From the NCBI GenBank assembly GCA_903813345.2, contig CAIIXF020000008.1:4287341-4351340 (forward strand): a stretch of 64,000 bases of DNA. Direction: 5' to 3'. The translations under genes and the position numbers were made by a program. Of the stretch, positions 11,543 through 21,454 are shown piece by piece. Origin of the DNA: Owenia fusiformis (lineage: Eukaryota; Annelida; Polychaeta; Sabellida; Oweniidae). Below the pieces are notes generated by a model that saw nothing but the letters and a program-made list of their open reading frames with translations, made no database searches and was not told the DNA's origin. Positions within the stretch are counted from its first letter, which is position 1. Every line of letters begins with the position of its first letter.

Positions 11543-12138
11543 TAGGGCCGTGCCATTTGACTGAAATTGGTCCGAACCGCAAACTTTTGCTTGAATACCA
11601 GTGTTTGGAACTTTCATATCATGTTCCGAAGGGTTTCGGAACAAACATTGGAACCTTACCTACTCCTGGCTTTGAATCCAGTGTTTCCCCAGTAATGTTT
11701 TTCTTCAAACCGAGTCAAATATACATGTGTATTAGTCGAAGCGATGAAATCAAGTTTTGTTTTGATTTGAGAGTATGACCTTCAGTTTTTTCAGATAATT
11801 TATGACTTCCGTTGCATTTACATTTCGTATATATTTTCGTTTTCCATCTAGATTTACGCAAAAGTGAAAATGGCTGGCAAACCAAATCATGAGGAGACGG
11901 GTATAAAGATCGATAGTTTTAAGTTAACGTTGGAGTTTTACTTCAAATAGCTCAAAACAAATATAAAACAATGTGCAAATTATGCCAAGACACTGTCATA
12001 TCAACTTATCAAGCAAGTTCGTTTCTTTTTTGTTACTTTGTGTTAGTGGTCCGAAAGGGGTTCCGAAAGTTCCGATTCTGTGAGTCAAAGTTACTATTCC
12101 GATTCCGAACCGTCTGAACCGATTCCGGCAGAGCCCTA
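11543..12138 (+). mobile_element. hAT-like non-autonomous element
   Basis: 596 bp flanked by a perfect 8-bp target duplication GTATGAAT (11535-11542 and 12139-12146). Ends TAGGGCCGTGCC and, reversed, TAGGGCTCTGCC agree at 10 of 12 positions. The interior has the reiterated GGTTCCGA/TTCCGAACCG motifs. No transposase is visible. Confidence 0.85.
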
Positions 12139-13056
12139 GTATGAATTCAGTTTTTGAAGACTGGATTGGTATCTTGAAAAAGATATGTCCAAATAACTTG
12201 TGGCTTTTCATGAATAGGAACTTTTTTCTTGGTAGAAAAGAAAGAGCTTTCTGTGGTGATGTTAATTCGATGTCCAATTTTAGTTTGACATATTCATATA
12301 ATTGTTACTCAGTAGATAATATTAGTTTAATGGTGGTTGTCATGGAATATGAATTTTTTCCTTGAGAAAATATGACTTTGACCTCGTAAATATCACATTG
12401 GGCTATCACCCTCAGTCAATATCATACTTTCCTTGGTCAATATCATATTTTCCCTCAGAATAAATTTCATGTTCCATCCCTCCCATTAAATGACCTATAT
12501 ATATTATCCTTCAACTAATATTCTGGGGATTGTTTCCAGAAATTCCGTAGACTTCCGATATCATGGCGTATCAGCCATAGGAATGCAAAAAATATGACAA
12601 ACTAACGAAAAATCTATTTTCTTTTTTTCTTAAACATAACAATATATTGAAAATAGATCATATATTGTACTGTTACAAATAAACGTGACTCTTATTTTTT
12701 TCGAAACACTTTCAAGGCCTTAGCATTAGGTAATACATACTAGCCTAGCCTAACAAATTGATGGTATACCTCCAAGTAGGTTGTATGCAATTCTGATATT
12801 TTGTGGTGTTTGAGTGTATCTGATGTTTTTTATTGCACAATGGTTTACATTAATAACAAATCAAAAATTAAATTCTTAATAACATTTTTTTCTGGAAAGT
12901 TACACAATGTTGCAATGATGTATTTTAAAATCAATATTTTATAATGAAGTGTATTTTTATTAATATTTAAATGTCAAACAAAATAACATATGTGTCAGAA
13001 TGAAATGGATTACACATTACTATTTAAAAGATAAGAATGTAGGTCGTGATGGTATA

Positions 13057-13290
13057 CAGGGTGTTCCAAAAGTAACAGGACTGGTGCTGGCATTTTGTCA
13101 AATCTGAACAGAGTGTCTTCAAATTTTCACAATTTGTACTTTGAAGTATTACAACTAAAATTGTGAAGTTTCAGAAAAAAACAAAAAATGTGGGTAGAGT
13201 TATGGTTACTATGGTAACATGACATCACAATACCCGGGGCAACTTTTTCATGAAAATGTGATATCCAACATTTTTGTATGACTGAAGAAA
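13057..13290 (+). mobile_element. Mariner-like 5' end fragment
   Basis: TACAGGGTGTTCCAAAAGTA is a typical Tc1/mariner-type terminus starting with TA. No matching right end was found within the intron, so the right border is arbitrary. It contains the palindrome GTTACTATGGTAAC at about 13206. Confidence 0.5.
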
Positions 13291-13744
13291 GTATCTTATT
13301 CACCTATTACAACACAACATTCCTTGTTTGTTTTATTAGTTGTTTTGTTGTTATGGTTTTGCTATACAACTCAGATTCAAGTATAATTTCATAATAATAG
13401 TATCTATTTACTAATTTACTTTCCTGGAATATCACTATGTATAACAGTCTGCGCAATTAACGATTGAGTTTTTGAAAAAATGCAATTTGAAGCCAGTCAT
13501 CCCTTGATAACGGGCCTGCCCGCGAGTTAGCATTAAAGACCACTGCAGCTATAGAGGAGCTAGGTTTTGATGTCTAAAACCATGCACCATACATTTCTCG
13601 ATACAGGCCTCTAGCTAAAACACCTTATAATGACTCTTCAAGCAAATTCTGGCTTGAATCAATAAAAATGATTTAGACATAGCTAGAAATACCAATCCAT
13701 TAAATCAACTTACGTATAAGTTATGTTGTCATTCTTACAATTTC

Positions 13745-13840
13745 TGGGTAGAAATCATCATGATAATCCATGACATCTCATTTCTTCTCAGCCCATGTTT
13801 CAGGTGAAACAGAAAGATGCTATGAGTATCAGAATGGGTA
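13745..13840 (+). repeat. Dispersed repeat, copy 1
   Basis: Shared with 45497-45592: ATCATGATAA, CCATGACAT, TCATTTCTTCTCAG, GGTGAAACAGAAAGATGC and TATGAGTATCAGAATGGG occur in the same order and spacing at both places, same strand. Confidence 0.8.
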
Positions 13841-14045
13841 GAAATAAGATTAAGTTATTCTAACTCAAAAAACCTCTACAATTTTGTCTACAAACATCAC
13901 TGCCTGCAAAATTATGATATCATAAATCTAGCCAATATACTTAAGTTTTTTTGGCTCAACAAAAAGGGTCAGGATTTATTGGAAAGATCTATACACCTGT
14001 AGAAGTTCAAATGTATCATTTTGTATGTTTTTGCGTTGTTTGCAG

Positions 14046-14144
14046 AATACTGGCAATGGTTTTCGAGATGCTGTGAAATACGTCCTGCCCAAGTCACTAC
14101 TAGGTCCTATCTATCACTGTCTTCATATATTGGATGTCATAAAG
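14046..14144 (+). CDS. SOS1: SOS1 exon 6, DH domain
   Basis: 33 codons, phase 0 to 0: NTGNGFRDAVKYVLPKSLLG then PIYHCLHILDVIK, matching the strongly conserved DH core. Acceptor TTTGCAG, donor GTAAGG. Confidence 0.97.
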
Positions 14145-14324
14145 GTAAGGTTCTATATCTCTTGTCATGTGACAAATTTGATCAATGAAAGAACTGGTTT
14201 TTTATTGTACAAACATTTGAAGTGACAAAATTCAAGATTTTCTGACATATGTATTTCTCAGGTTCTTTAAAGGGTATCTGCATTATACCTTTACAAAGTG
14301 AAGGTACAAAGACATCTTCAAAAA

Positions 14325-14479
14325 TATTTTTTCAGACATTACAAAGTATATTTGCCTTGTCTTTCAGACACCAGATAGAATATTTCAGACATTACAAAGT
14401 ATATTTGCTATATGTTTAGACATTACAAAGTATATTTGGCATGTGTTAGAACTCTATGTATATTTGCAATGTGTTTCAG
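14325..14479 (+). repeat. Tandem copies of the exon 7 acceptor and exon start
   Basis: Blocks reading (T)TTCAGACATTACAAAGTATA occur with the AG at 14335, 14388 and 14419 (the last with TAG). The true exon 7 border at 14479/14480 reads TTTCAG then ACATTACAAAG. Read in the exon phase from the first decoy, translation meets TAG, so only the last acceptor keeps the frame. Confidence 0.85.
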
Positions 14480-14607
14480 ACATTACAAAGCACTAGTCCT
14501 ACAGAGGAAGACCAGGAGAGTCTGGAGCAGGCCTCAGGTCTCCTACATCAAACCAAGCTCAAGCTGGACATCATATGTAAAGATACACTGCCAAAACGTA
14601 AACCAGG
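14480..14607 (+). CDS. SOS1: SOS1 exon 7, DH-PH linker helix
   Basis: 128 nt, phase 0 to 2. Translates TLQSTSPTEEDQESLEQASG, then LLHQTKLKLDIICKDTLPKRKP plus two bases. It corresponds to the end of DH and the helix leading to PH. Donor GTGAGT at 14608. Confidence 0.92.
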
Positions 14608-14952
14608 GTGAGTAGCCAAACATCTGACTAACTAACTGGATCCTGGGGATTGGTATACAATACATATTTAAAACTCTATGCAAATCATATTGCAGAATAA
14701 ATGAGAAAAACAGAATCAGATTTTTCGGGTGGTGACATATTGTTATACTCTCCAACTTTTTTTGGACAGGGGTTGGTGTTCAATGGTTGGCATCTGTTAC
14801 ATAATATCTGTAAAAAATGGTAGGTAGTGACATTTCGCATGTCAATGCCATGTCTCATTTTGATTTTAGGCATTATTTGGTTAAAAATTTACCTCTAGAT
14901 GGAGGATGTTTTGCAGTAATATGTTACCTATGTACACTATATCGCATTAAAG

Positions 14953-16242
14953 CTATAGCAAAGTTGAATCATAATATTTACTTGTCTTTTTACAATATCT
15001 TTTCTTATCATAGACTTGTTCTAAGCTCATGAAATACTCATTTGACATGGGGGCACTGTTAAGCTTATTGCAGATTTGACAAAATGTTGTTTCTAGTGGC
15101 CATTCTGACTTTGTGTTAAGATCTCTATGTTCAGGTATGAATTTCCACATGAAATATTGGTTGTAAAGATTGTCATTTTCATTGAGCATTTTCAGAAATC
15201 TTGCAAGGTATGATGTTGAGGAAAAATCTGCAATGTCAATGTAGGAGTTAGGAGGAAGTAGAGTCTCGTAATCTGCACCTCCGAGTACGATCGGAACTAC
15301 ATTCCATTTCACTAGAGCACGCCACAGTTTTTCTGTCACATAATCTTCACAAATCGAATTCTCAAACGCCAGATAGAATTTGTATGGTTTATAGAACTCA
15401 TCTTCACATGATGTATTTTGTTCACAAAATAAATCTCCACATCGACCATATATGTCAACGGAGGTATAGTGTTGTAAATCGTGGATGTATACCTCACGTC
15501 TACTGCTCGTTATACAGTTGCTTATTGCACTGAAAACAAGCTTGGTTTTGTTTTCGGCAAAGTTGGTATCTGGTTGAATAGACCATTGTTTTATATCAAT
15601 TATAGTTTCTTTGTATTTGATGTGGGAACCATTGTAGTATCCATAGGGATTCCAAATGTCACTGTTTCTATGGTAACCCATGGTCCAGTTGAATAATTTT
15701 GTGATTTCATTTTTTTCATCTACCGTTTGCCACATTTGAAGGCTTGGTGGTGCCTCCAAACTTGCAAAAATCCATATCTGGTCATTTTCACGGGAATTTG
15801 GCAATAAACCTGAAAAGGTTCGCTTTTGTAAATATTGTTTCATAATTGTGTTTGATGAAATAATAACGGCACTGCTGAAGTTTAAGAGTGATCTGTTTTC
15901 AGTTACAACGCAATGACAATTGTCACATGTTATATTTGACATTCCACTGTGCTTGTATTGTGGATTCCAAATGAGTATAGTCTTTATGTTCCAAGATTTC
16001 GTAGTGTTTCTAATGTCACTGTTTTGTGTGCTTGTGTTATATTCTTTATCTGCATCATCTTCAATTTGCTCATCATATTCTGGGTTTAAGTCGCCATGTT
16101 TGTTTTTCGGAGAATTCTTGGAGTATGATGTCTCTTTGCTCCAAACAATTCTTGGAAGTTTCAGACTCCTTTGCACAGTCTTTAGGATTATGATTGTTAA
16201 TAATATCATAACAAGACATATGAACGGACTTATTCTATACAT
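14953..16242 (-). CDS. GT10 alpha-1,3-fucosyltransferase-like protein, intronless
   Basis: Complete 429-residue type II membrane protein predicted to transfer fucose from GDP-fucose to N-acetylglucosamine-containing glycans in the Golgi. Residues 1-5 are cytosolic and about 6-21 form a signal-anchor segment, followed by an acidic, N-glycan-rich stem (about 30-85). The family signature is at 287-310: YKFYLAFENS, then ICEDYVTEKLWRAL, the GDP-fucose-binding region. Upstream lie LEAPPSL (162-168) and NWTMGYHRNSD (185-195), both typical of GT10. Paired cysteines occur near both ends of the catalytic part. At least nine N-X-S/T sites are present. An in-frame TGA lies four codons before this ATG, which has AAA in front of it. 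The gene lies antisense in SOS1 intron 7; lack of introns could mean a retrocopy or simply the single-exon form common in this family. The acceptor specificity cannot be told. Confidence 0.93.
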   Translation of the reverse strand: MYRISPFICLVMILLTIIILKTVQRSLKLPRIVWSKETSYSKNSPKNKHGDLNPEYDEQIEDDADKEYNTSTQNSDIRNTTKSWNIKTILIWNPQYKHSGMSNITCDNCHCVVTENRSLLNFSSAVIISSNTIMKQYLQKRTFSGLLPNSRENDQIWIFASLEAPPSLQMWQTVDEKNEITKLFNWTMGYHRNSDIWNPYGYYNGSHIKYKETIIDIKQWSIQPDTNFAENKTKLVFSAISNCITSSRREVYIHDLQHYTSVDIYGRCGDLFCEQNTSCEDEFYKPYKFYLAFENSICEDYVTEKLWRALVKWNVVPIVLGGADYETLLPPNSYIDIADFSSTSYLARFLKMLNENDNLYNQYFMWKFIPEHRDLNTKSEWPLETTFCQICNKLNSAPMSNEYFMSLEQVYDKKRYCKKTSKYYDSTLL

Positions 16243-17087
16243 TTTACAATGTCAGTTGATGTATCTAGCCTTTATTTTTTTGAAGTATTTAATTGTCAAT
16301 GATCTTTTCTAATCTATCACCAGTATTTTATTTTTCAAGATATGAATGTTTTTAAGTCTGCTGTTTTTTCCCAAGAGTTCACCTATACATAAAATATAAT
16401 GGTAATTTTGTTTGTATAGTGGGCATTTTGACCTTACACGACGTGTACTATACAACATCTCAAACATTAAACATACGCAATAAAGCAGTTACCATAAATC
16501 ACTGGTATCTTTAAGACCAAGAGGCTATTGTAAGACAAGATACACAGACACAATATAACCTAAACAATTAATTTATTGTTTAGTTTTAGCAAGTACTCGT
16601 GCAACGGGCATGGTTTGTATTTGATGTGTAAAACCGAAACACAATGGATAATTCCCCACAACAATTTTCAACATTTTAAAAATTAAGTTCTAATGGGGGG
16701 GGTTAGAGGTAAATCTTGATTCGTCAAGTTTATTAACCTACATCGATCTTATGATGCCTCCCCTTATACATAGATAGCTGCTGATAAAATGACAAACACT
16801 TTAGGTTCACACAGTTTTCTGGGAACTACTTCCACTATGATGTGATCTATGTAAAGAAAATATTTGGGCTCTTAAATATGTTTTTAAATTTTTTGAATTT
16901 TTTAACTCATATGAAAATGCATTGGTATACATGTATATCATCAGCAGTAGTCTCAAGAAATCATGCAAACTTTCAAACCCAGAAAATCATAAAAATCTTG
17001 TCTCAGCTTACATTGATTGTCTTACAGATAGCATTATAAACACTACACAAACTGTTCCTGTTATAATGAAACCCTATCTATTTTTAG
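16243..17087 (+). other. Intron 7 remainder and upstream side of the fucosyltransferase
   Basis: Contains the presumptive 5' flank of the minus-strand fucosyltransferase. I see no clear TATA box, CpG cluster or repeat. A GGGGGGG run lies near 16694. The right end is the SOS1 acceptor CTATTTTTAG. Confidence 0.5.
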
Positions 17088-17218
17088 GGAGACATCTCTG
17101 AGATGTTATGGTCGTATGGGTCGACAGGCCGCTCTCAACAAAATGAATGATCTTCAGAAGTCTATAGATGGCTGGGAAGGGAAAGATATTGCACAGAGTT
17201 CCAATGAGTTTGTAATGG
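17088..17218 (+). CDS. SOS1: SOS1 exon 8, start of PH domain
   Basis: 131 nt, phase 2 to 1. Encodes [20 protein letters not shown], then [20 protein letters not shown] and FVM, matching the human stretch ending in DGWEGKDI and NEFIM. Donor GTATGT. Confidence 0.96.
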
Positions 17219-17854
17219 GTATGTATTAATAACTGAAATGAACAGTAAATTCTCATAAAGAATGTTCTTCTAACTAAGCTGTTAGGTACCAAATATTTAG
17301 AAATTGAGTGGCAGTAGCCTAGATGTATAAACAGTAATGTAAATCTGATTTGAAAGTCACATTCTTGCAAACTGTTACCTTTTTAATGATTTTACGATTT
17401 TGCAACTTGAATGATGACCTTGACTGTTTGACTGATTCAGTTAAATTGTTACAAAGTAGATTGTAGAATCATTTATTTAGAATCAAAAATCACCAAAATT
17501 TCAAAAATATGACCTATAAGTAGGAATATCAATAAACCCAAATATCAATTTTAACAATATTAACAATATACGAATATGAATATTTGTTCTGTTAGACTTC
17601 TTACTCTGGGGTCCGTTTTTGGAACTGTCGTGACTTATGATTTGATCACAAGTCATTGTTCGTCAAAAAGTAGACAATGGTTTTCTCAGAATCATAAGTT
17701 ACGATCATACCAAAAACAAAGTCCTGAGGAGTTAATGTTTTTTCTAGTTGGCTATTAGCCGCAGCTTACGAGAGCCATGTTTATACAATAAATATTAATG
17801 ATTGCAACCCACATGCACATACAAGATAGACATGATTTATCATGCCTGTTTATC
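17219..17854 (+). other. SOS1 intron 8, left part
   Basis: AT-rich intron, no feature seen until the duplicated exon border begins at 17855. Confidence 0.5.
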
Positions 17855-18030
17855 ATGTAATTCCAGATGGTGTTGTGTCTAAGTATGCTGGCAAGAGGCT
17901 TACGGAAAGACATGTCTTCCTATTTGATGGTCTACTTATTTTATGTAATTCCAGATGGTGTTGTATCTAAGTATGCTGGCAAGAGGCTTACTGAGAGACA
18001 TGTCTTCCTATTTGATGGTCTACTTATTTT
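17855..18030 (+). repeat. 88-bp tandem duplication across the exon 9 acceptor
   Basis: 17855-17942 and 17943-18030 are identical except at three sites. Each starts ATGTAATTCCAG, includes the acceptor AG and the first 76 bases of exon 9. The same ATGTAA follows at 18031 inside the exon, so the duplication breakpoints share 6 bp of microhomology. All three differences (GTG/GTA, ACG/ACT, GAA/GAG) are synonymous in the PH frame. Confidence 0.95.
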
Positions 18031-18143
18031 ATGTAAACAAAACCTTAGAAGGTCTTCAGTCACTGGGCCTGTAGGAGAATATCGCTTGAAAGACAAGTTT
18101 CATCTCCGCAAGCTGACTATCAATGACAAGGATGATACACCCG
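17955..18143 (+). CDS. SOS1: SOS1 exon 9, PH domain core
   Basis: 189 nt, phase 1 to 1. Encodes DGVVSKYAGKRLTERHVFLF, DGLLILCKQNLRRSSVTGPV, GEYRLKDKFHLRKLTINDKD and DTP, a typical PH sheet (ERHVFLFDGL). I chose the second of two identical acceptors (AG at 17953-17954). Using the first (AG at 17865-17866) adds 88 nt, shifts frame and gives an early stop. Donor GTATTT is weak but gives the only phase that joins correctly to exon 10. Confidence 0.93.
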
Positions 18144-18453
18144 GTATTTCCATAAAATATTGATTTTTAGTGACTTATGTTTATTTTAAAAATGCAAGCT
18201 TTATATCTCATTTTATTGTTTCAAGATATGATTTTCTGTATCTCATTCGCTGGATCACTCGTCCAGATATTGATATCAACGTGTGGATAAATATGATATC
18301 AATCAAAATCATATTCTATGTAAAATATTTTTTGCCTTTTAATGCATTTGGGAATGTATAATGATAAAGTTCAATCATTTGAATAATTTTATTTCTCTCA
18401 TGTTATTGAGAAATTACTATCAATGATTCTTGTTTTTCATTCGTCTTTTTCAG

Positions 18454-18655
18454 AAGTGAAAAATGCTTTTGAAATTCAGCTCAAGGACCAACCATCTATG
18501 ACACTAGTTGCCAAATCTATCGATGAGAAAAATAACTGGATGTGGGCGCTGGTATCGCTACAGAAACGCAGTTTCCTGGAGAGAATGCTTGACAGCAGGC
18601 TATTGGCCGAGGAGAAGGCCCAACCCCTTCGCCTTCCATCTCCTGAACACTATAG
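18454..18655 (+). CDS. SOS1: SOS1 exon 10, end of PH and linker to REM
   Basis: 202 nt, phase 1 to 2: [60 protein letters not shown] and LPSPEHY. Contains the C-terminal PH helix ([12 protein letters not shown]). Acceptor TCTTTTTCAG, donor GTAAGC. Confidence 0.97.
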
Positions 18656-18996
18656 GTAAGCTAGGGAAAATGTCATGATTTAAGATACATATTTGACTGA
18701 AAAGATGGTTTAAACAAGAAGATATGGCTTAGCCTAAAATGCCTTTATTGGCAATAGGGAAGCTTCTATGCATTGTAATTGTTTATTGAAAAATAATTAT
18801 TTATTACTAGTGATATGATAAAAGCTAGAGAGATGTTTAAACTGACATGGTCTTGAATTTGCCAACTCTGGAAAATCAAAAAATATAAATTGTTCTGTGG
18901 TAAAATTTCTGTCCTAAATTGTAGAATAACATCATAACCAATAGATGGCATTATTTACTGAATTGGTCTATTGTATTGTTATTATCTTGTCTTCAG

Positions 18997-19206
18997 GTTT
19001 GCAGAAGAAGACTCTGAAGATAATATAGTGATAGACAGCACCAGCCCAATTGGAGAGAGTCCTGTAATAAAGGGTGGTACACTGCTGAAGCTGGTTGAAC
19101 GTCTCACATACCACATGTATGCCGATCCAAAATTTGTACGAACATTTCTTACGACGTATCGGTCGTTTTGTAAACCTCAGGAGCTACTCAAGTTACTTAT
19201 GGAAAG
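18997..19206 (+). CDS. SOS1: SOS1 exon 11, REM domain
   Basis: 210 nt, phase 2 to 2. [70 protein letters not shown]: the highly conserved RasGEF N-terminal motif. REM forms the allosteric Ras-GTP site together with Cdc25 in this family. Donor GTCAGT. Confidence 0.98.
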
Positions 19207-19831
19207 GTCAGTGGATTAGGAACACATATGAATTATGATGGCTTTATTTTTATCAAGAGCTTTATTGCCATCATATAAGTACATATACATCATATAAGTA
19301 CAGGTCATACATGAGGAACCGAATTGCCAGTGGCATTATGTGGAAAAGCCAGTCGGTCCTGTAGCTCAGTGGTAGAGCATTTGCCCGGAAAGTGAGGGGT
19401 CGTGGGTTCGATCCCCACTGAGGTTGACTGACTTTTTCACATCAGCTCTTAGCACAGGATTTCATTCTGTGTTTTCATTAACAAATAGGTATATATAGTG
19501 GCATCACTGTGGTCATGTAAGTGGGTTGAGAAGAGGAATAGGTGATCCAGTGATCAACATTTGTATATCATTGAAAAATGATGTTAATTTTGTCAGTGGG
19601 AGGGGGTAATCAGCATTGGCCAATCAGTATTTTCAAAATTCGTTATTTTTGGTAGAGAACATTGAACCTTAATTGTTGAATTTAGTCTTTCCACAACTGT
19701 CAATATTTGGACACCTTCTCATACACAATGTAACCTTGCATGTAACCTTTCCAATGTTTAACTTCTTTGTTTATGCAATTTGGCTCCTCACTCATGCATT
19801 AGTATTTGCGTCATTGTTGATGTTATTTCAG
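19207..19831 (+). other. SOS1 intron 11 with a tRNA-like sequence
   Basis: Contains a tRNA-like segment at 19355-19426 and a short CATATAAGTACA duplication near 19275-19303. No other feature seen. Confidence 0.5.
19355..19426 (+). tRNA. tRNA-like sequence: tRNA pseudogene or SINE head
   Basis: 72 nt with a good A box (TAGCTCAGTGG), a good B box (GGTTCGATCCC), a perfect D stem GCTC/GAGC and a perfect T stem GTGGG/CCCAC, followed by TTTTT at 19433. The acceptor stem is poor: G-U pairs and a C-A mismatch. The anticodon stem relies on G-U pairs, and position 33 is C rather than U. It is therefore unlikely to be a working tRNA. A tRNA-derived SINE head or a decayed gene fits better; the apparent anticodon (GGA) is not trustworthy. 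Confidence 0.55.
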
Positions 19832-19975
19832 GTTTGAAATTCCTGACCCAGTTCTTCCTGAAGAGGAATCTGATAGTAACGAAGCAAGCAGCCCCACCTC
19901 TCCCAGTGCCAATCCCGCCAATAGGGAAGACCTGAAACGATTCAGGAAAGAATATTGTAAACCAGTCCAGTTCAG
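19832..19975 (+). CDS. SOS1: SOS1 exon 12, REM domain
   Basis: 144 nt, phase 2 to 2. FEIPDPVLPEEESDSNEASS, PTSPSANPANREDLKRFRKE, YCKPVQF. The serine/proline-rich insert is a variable loop; LKRFRKEY is conserved. Acceptor GTTATTTCAG, donor GTAGGA. Confidence 0.97.
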
Positions 19976-20100
19976 GTAGGACCTTTCAAATTAATTGTTG
20001 GTAGTATCTATTGTTTATTGTCCCTGTCCCATTTTCCTTTATGGTCTCTTAAGGCATGAGTAATTCGCTCTTGAAATACCTGGTCAATCATTCTTGTAAG

Positions 20101-20153
20101 ACATTTCAATGTATTAGATGTTCTTTGTCATTAGGTAGATCATCAATCATTCC
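20101..20153 (+). repeat. Possible decayed copy of the exon 13 acceptor and start
   Basis: Aligns without gaps to 20193-20245 (36 of 53 positions), and most mismatches are G to A or C to T changes. The acceptor-like CAATG replaces CAGAG. This would be a fourth duplicated exon border in the gene. The identity is low enough that chance is not excluded. Confidence 0.4.
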
Positions 20154-20201
20154 AAGTTCATATTGTAAACTGTGGCTAAAAAGTTACTGAATACATTTCA
20201 G

Positions 20202-20358
20202 AGTGTTGAACGTTCTCCGTCATTGGGTGGACCACCACTACTACGATTACGAGAGAGATGAGAGTCTTTTAACCAATCTCGAAGACTTCCTCGAGGCGGT
20301 CAAAGGGAAAGCAATGAGGAAGTGGGTGGAGTCGATCACCAAGGTCATCCAGAGGCGG
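20202..20358 (+). CDS. SOS1: SOS1 exon 13, end of REM domain
   Basis: 157 nt, phase 2 to 0: [52 protein letters not shown]. Close to human ([33 protein letters not shown]). Acceptor ACATTTCAG, donor GTAAGT. Confidence 0.98.
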
Positions 20359-20495
20359 GTAAGTGTCACCTTCACAATTTACAGGAGATGCAGCGTTCAA
20401 TATAAATAACATTAACACAGTATTGCTACTTTGGATCCATTTGAAAGTGGAAACATTTTGTCATGCTTCTACCCTTTTGTTCTTCTTTTTTGCAG

Positions 20496-20597
20496 AAGCA
20501 AGCCAAGACCGAACCGAAGGACATTGTGTATGAGAAGGAGCTGCCACCTATTGAGTGGCACATAGCCAGAACCCCTGATCAGTTTGATCTGATGCAG
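20496..20597 (+). CDS. SOS1: SOS1 exon 14, entry to the Cdc25 domain
   Basis: 34 codons, phase 0 to 0: KQAKTEPKDIVYEKELPPIE, WHIARTPDQFDLMQ. Human has a longer linker and then VEWHISRPG...FDLL. Acceptor TTTTTTGCAG, donor GTAAGT. Confidence 0.96.
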
Positions 20598-21100
20598 GTA
20601 AGTCAAACTCTTATAATAGTAACATGTATACTTTAGCAATCTGTGCAACACCAGAGGCAATAAGATTCATATGAAAAATTATATCATTGATAGATGGCAG
20701 ATGCTAAAATGATTGTAAAACAGCATTGCATTAGGTGTATAGGTCTGTTATTATTACACTATAGATGTCACTCTTGTATTGAAAATTAAATTATACACTG
20801 GAAAAATATATATCATTGATCTATCACTGTTTATCTTATCATGGTATATAAACAGACTGAAAAAGGCAACCATATTCATTGACCTGGTTAATTACCCAGG
20901 CCCTGTTTTCATGTCTTGTTCTCCAGTGACATTTTAACTTGATAGATCTTTTATATCAATTAGAAAGATATATGAGAACTTCTTCATTCATTTCCAAATG
21001 AGTTATATGCCCAATTGGAGTATTTCCTTTGAAATGTTTATCAGATTCACCACCATATTTTACAATAGCATGACAACTGTGTATTTCCTTATACTTTCAG

Positions 21101-21253
21101 CTTCACCCTATTGAAATCGCCCGCCAGGTGACTTTATTAGAGTTTGATTTATACCGTGCAGTAAAACCATCTGAGCTTGTTGGAAGTACAGAGAAGAAGG
21201 ATAAACGGGAAAGTGCCCCTAACCTTCATAAAATGATACATTTCTCTACAATG
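21101..21253 (+). CDS. SOS1: SOS1 exon 15, Cdc25 domain
   Basis: 51 codons, phase 0 to 0: [68 protein letters not shown] is the opening signature of RasGEF catalytic domains. Donor GTAAGT. Confidence 0.98.
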
Positions 21254-21454
21254 GTAAGTGAACTAACAGGTGGAAATTTCATCTGATCAGACCAGTAAAT
21301 GTGTCATTAATTTCTAGAATACACATGCTTGTACGGTAAAACCTGTAAAATGACCTTGTTTGAAAATTATAATTACCCGCCCACTCACTAATATATTTGA
21401 AAGTGTGCCATCAAAACAATGTGTTGATATTATTGTATATCATCTGCATGTAGT

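Larger units (their letters stand above)
12147..14045 (+). other. Rest of SOS1 intron 5
   Basis: AT-rich. Contains a mariner-like 5' end at 13057 and a dispersed repeat at 13745-13840. Elsewhere I see no coding exon or structured RNA. Confidence 0.55.

Noticed and set aside
15481-16312. Plus-strand ORFs opposite the fucosyltransferase
   Set aside because: Shadows of the minus-strand GT10 gene.
17867-18163. 98-codon ORF starting MVLCLSML
   Set aside because: Its first third is an out-of-frame reading of the first PH duplicate; only the second copy reads the PH domain. The ATG is not a gene start.
19355-19426. Functional tRNA-Ser (anticodon GGA)
   Set aside because: No long variable arm, C at position 33 and a weak acceptor stem.
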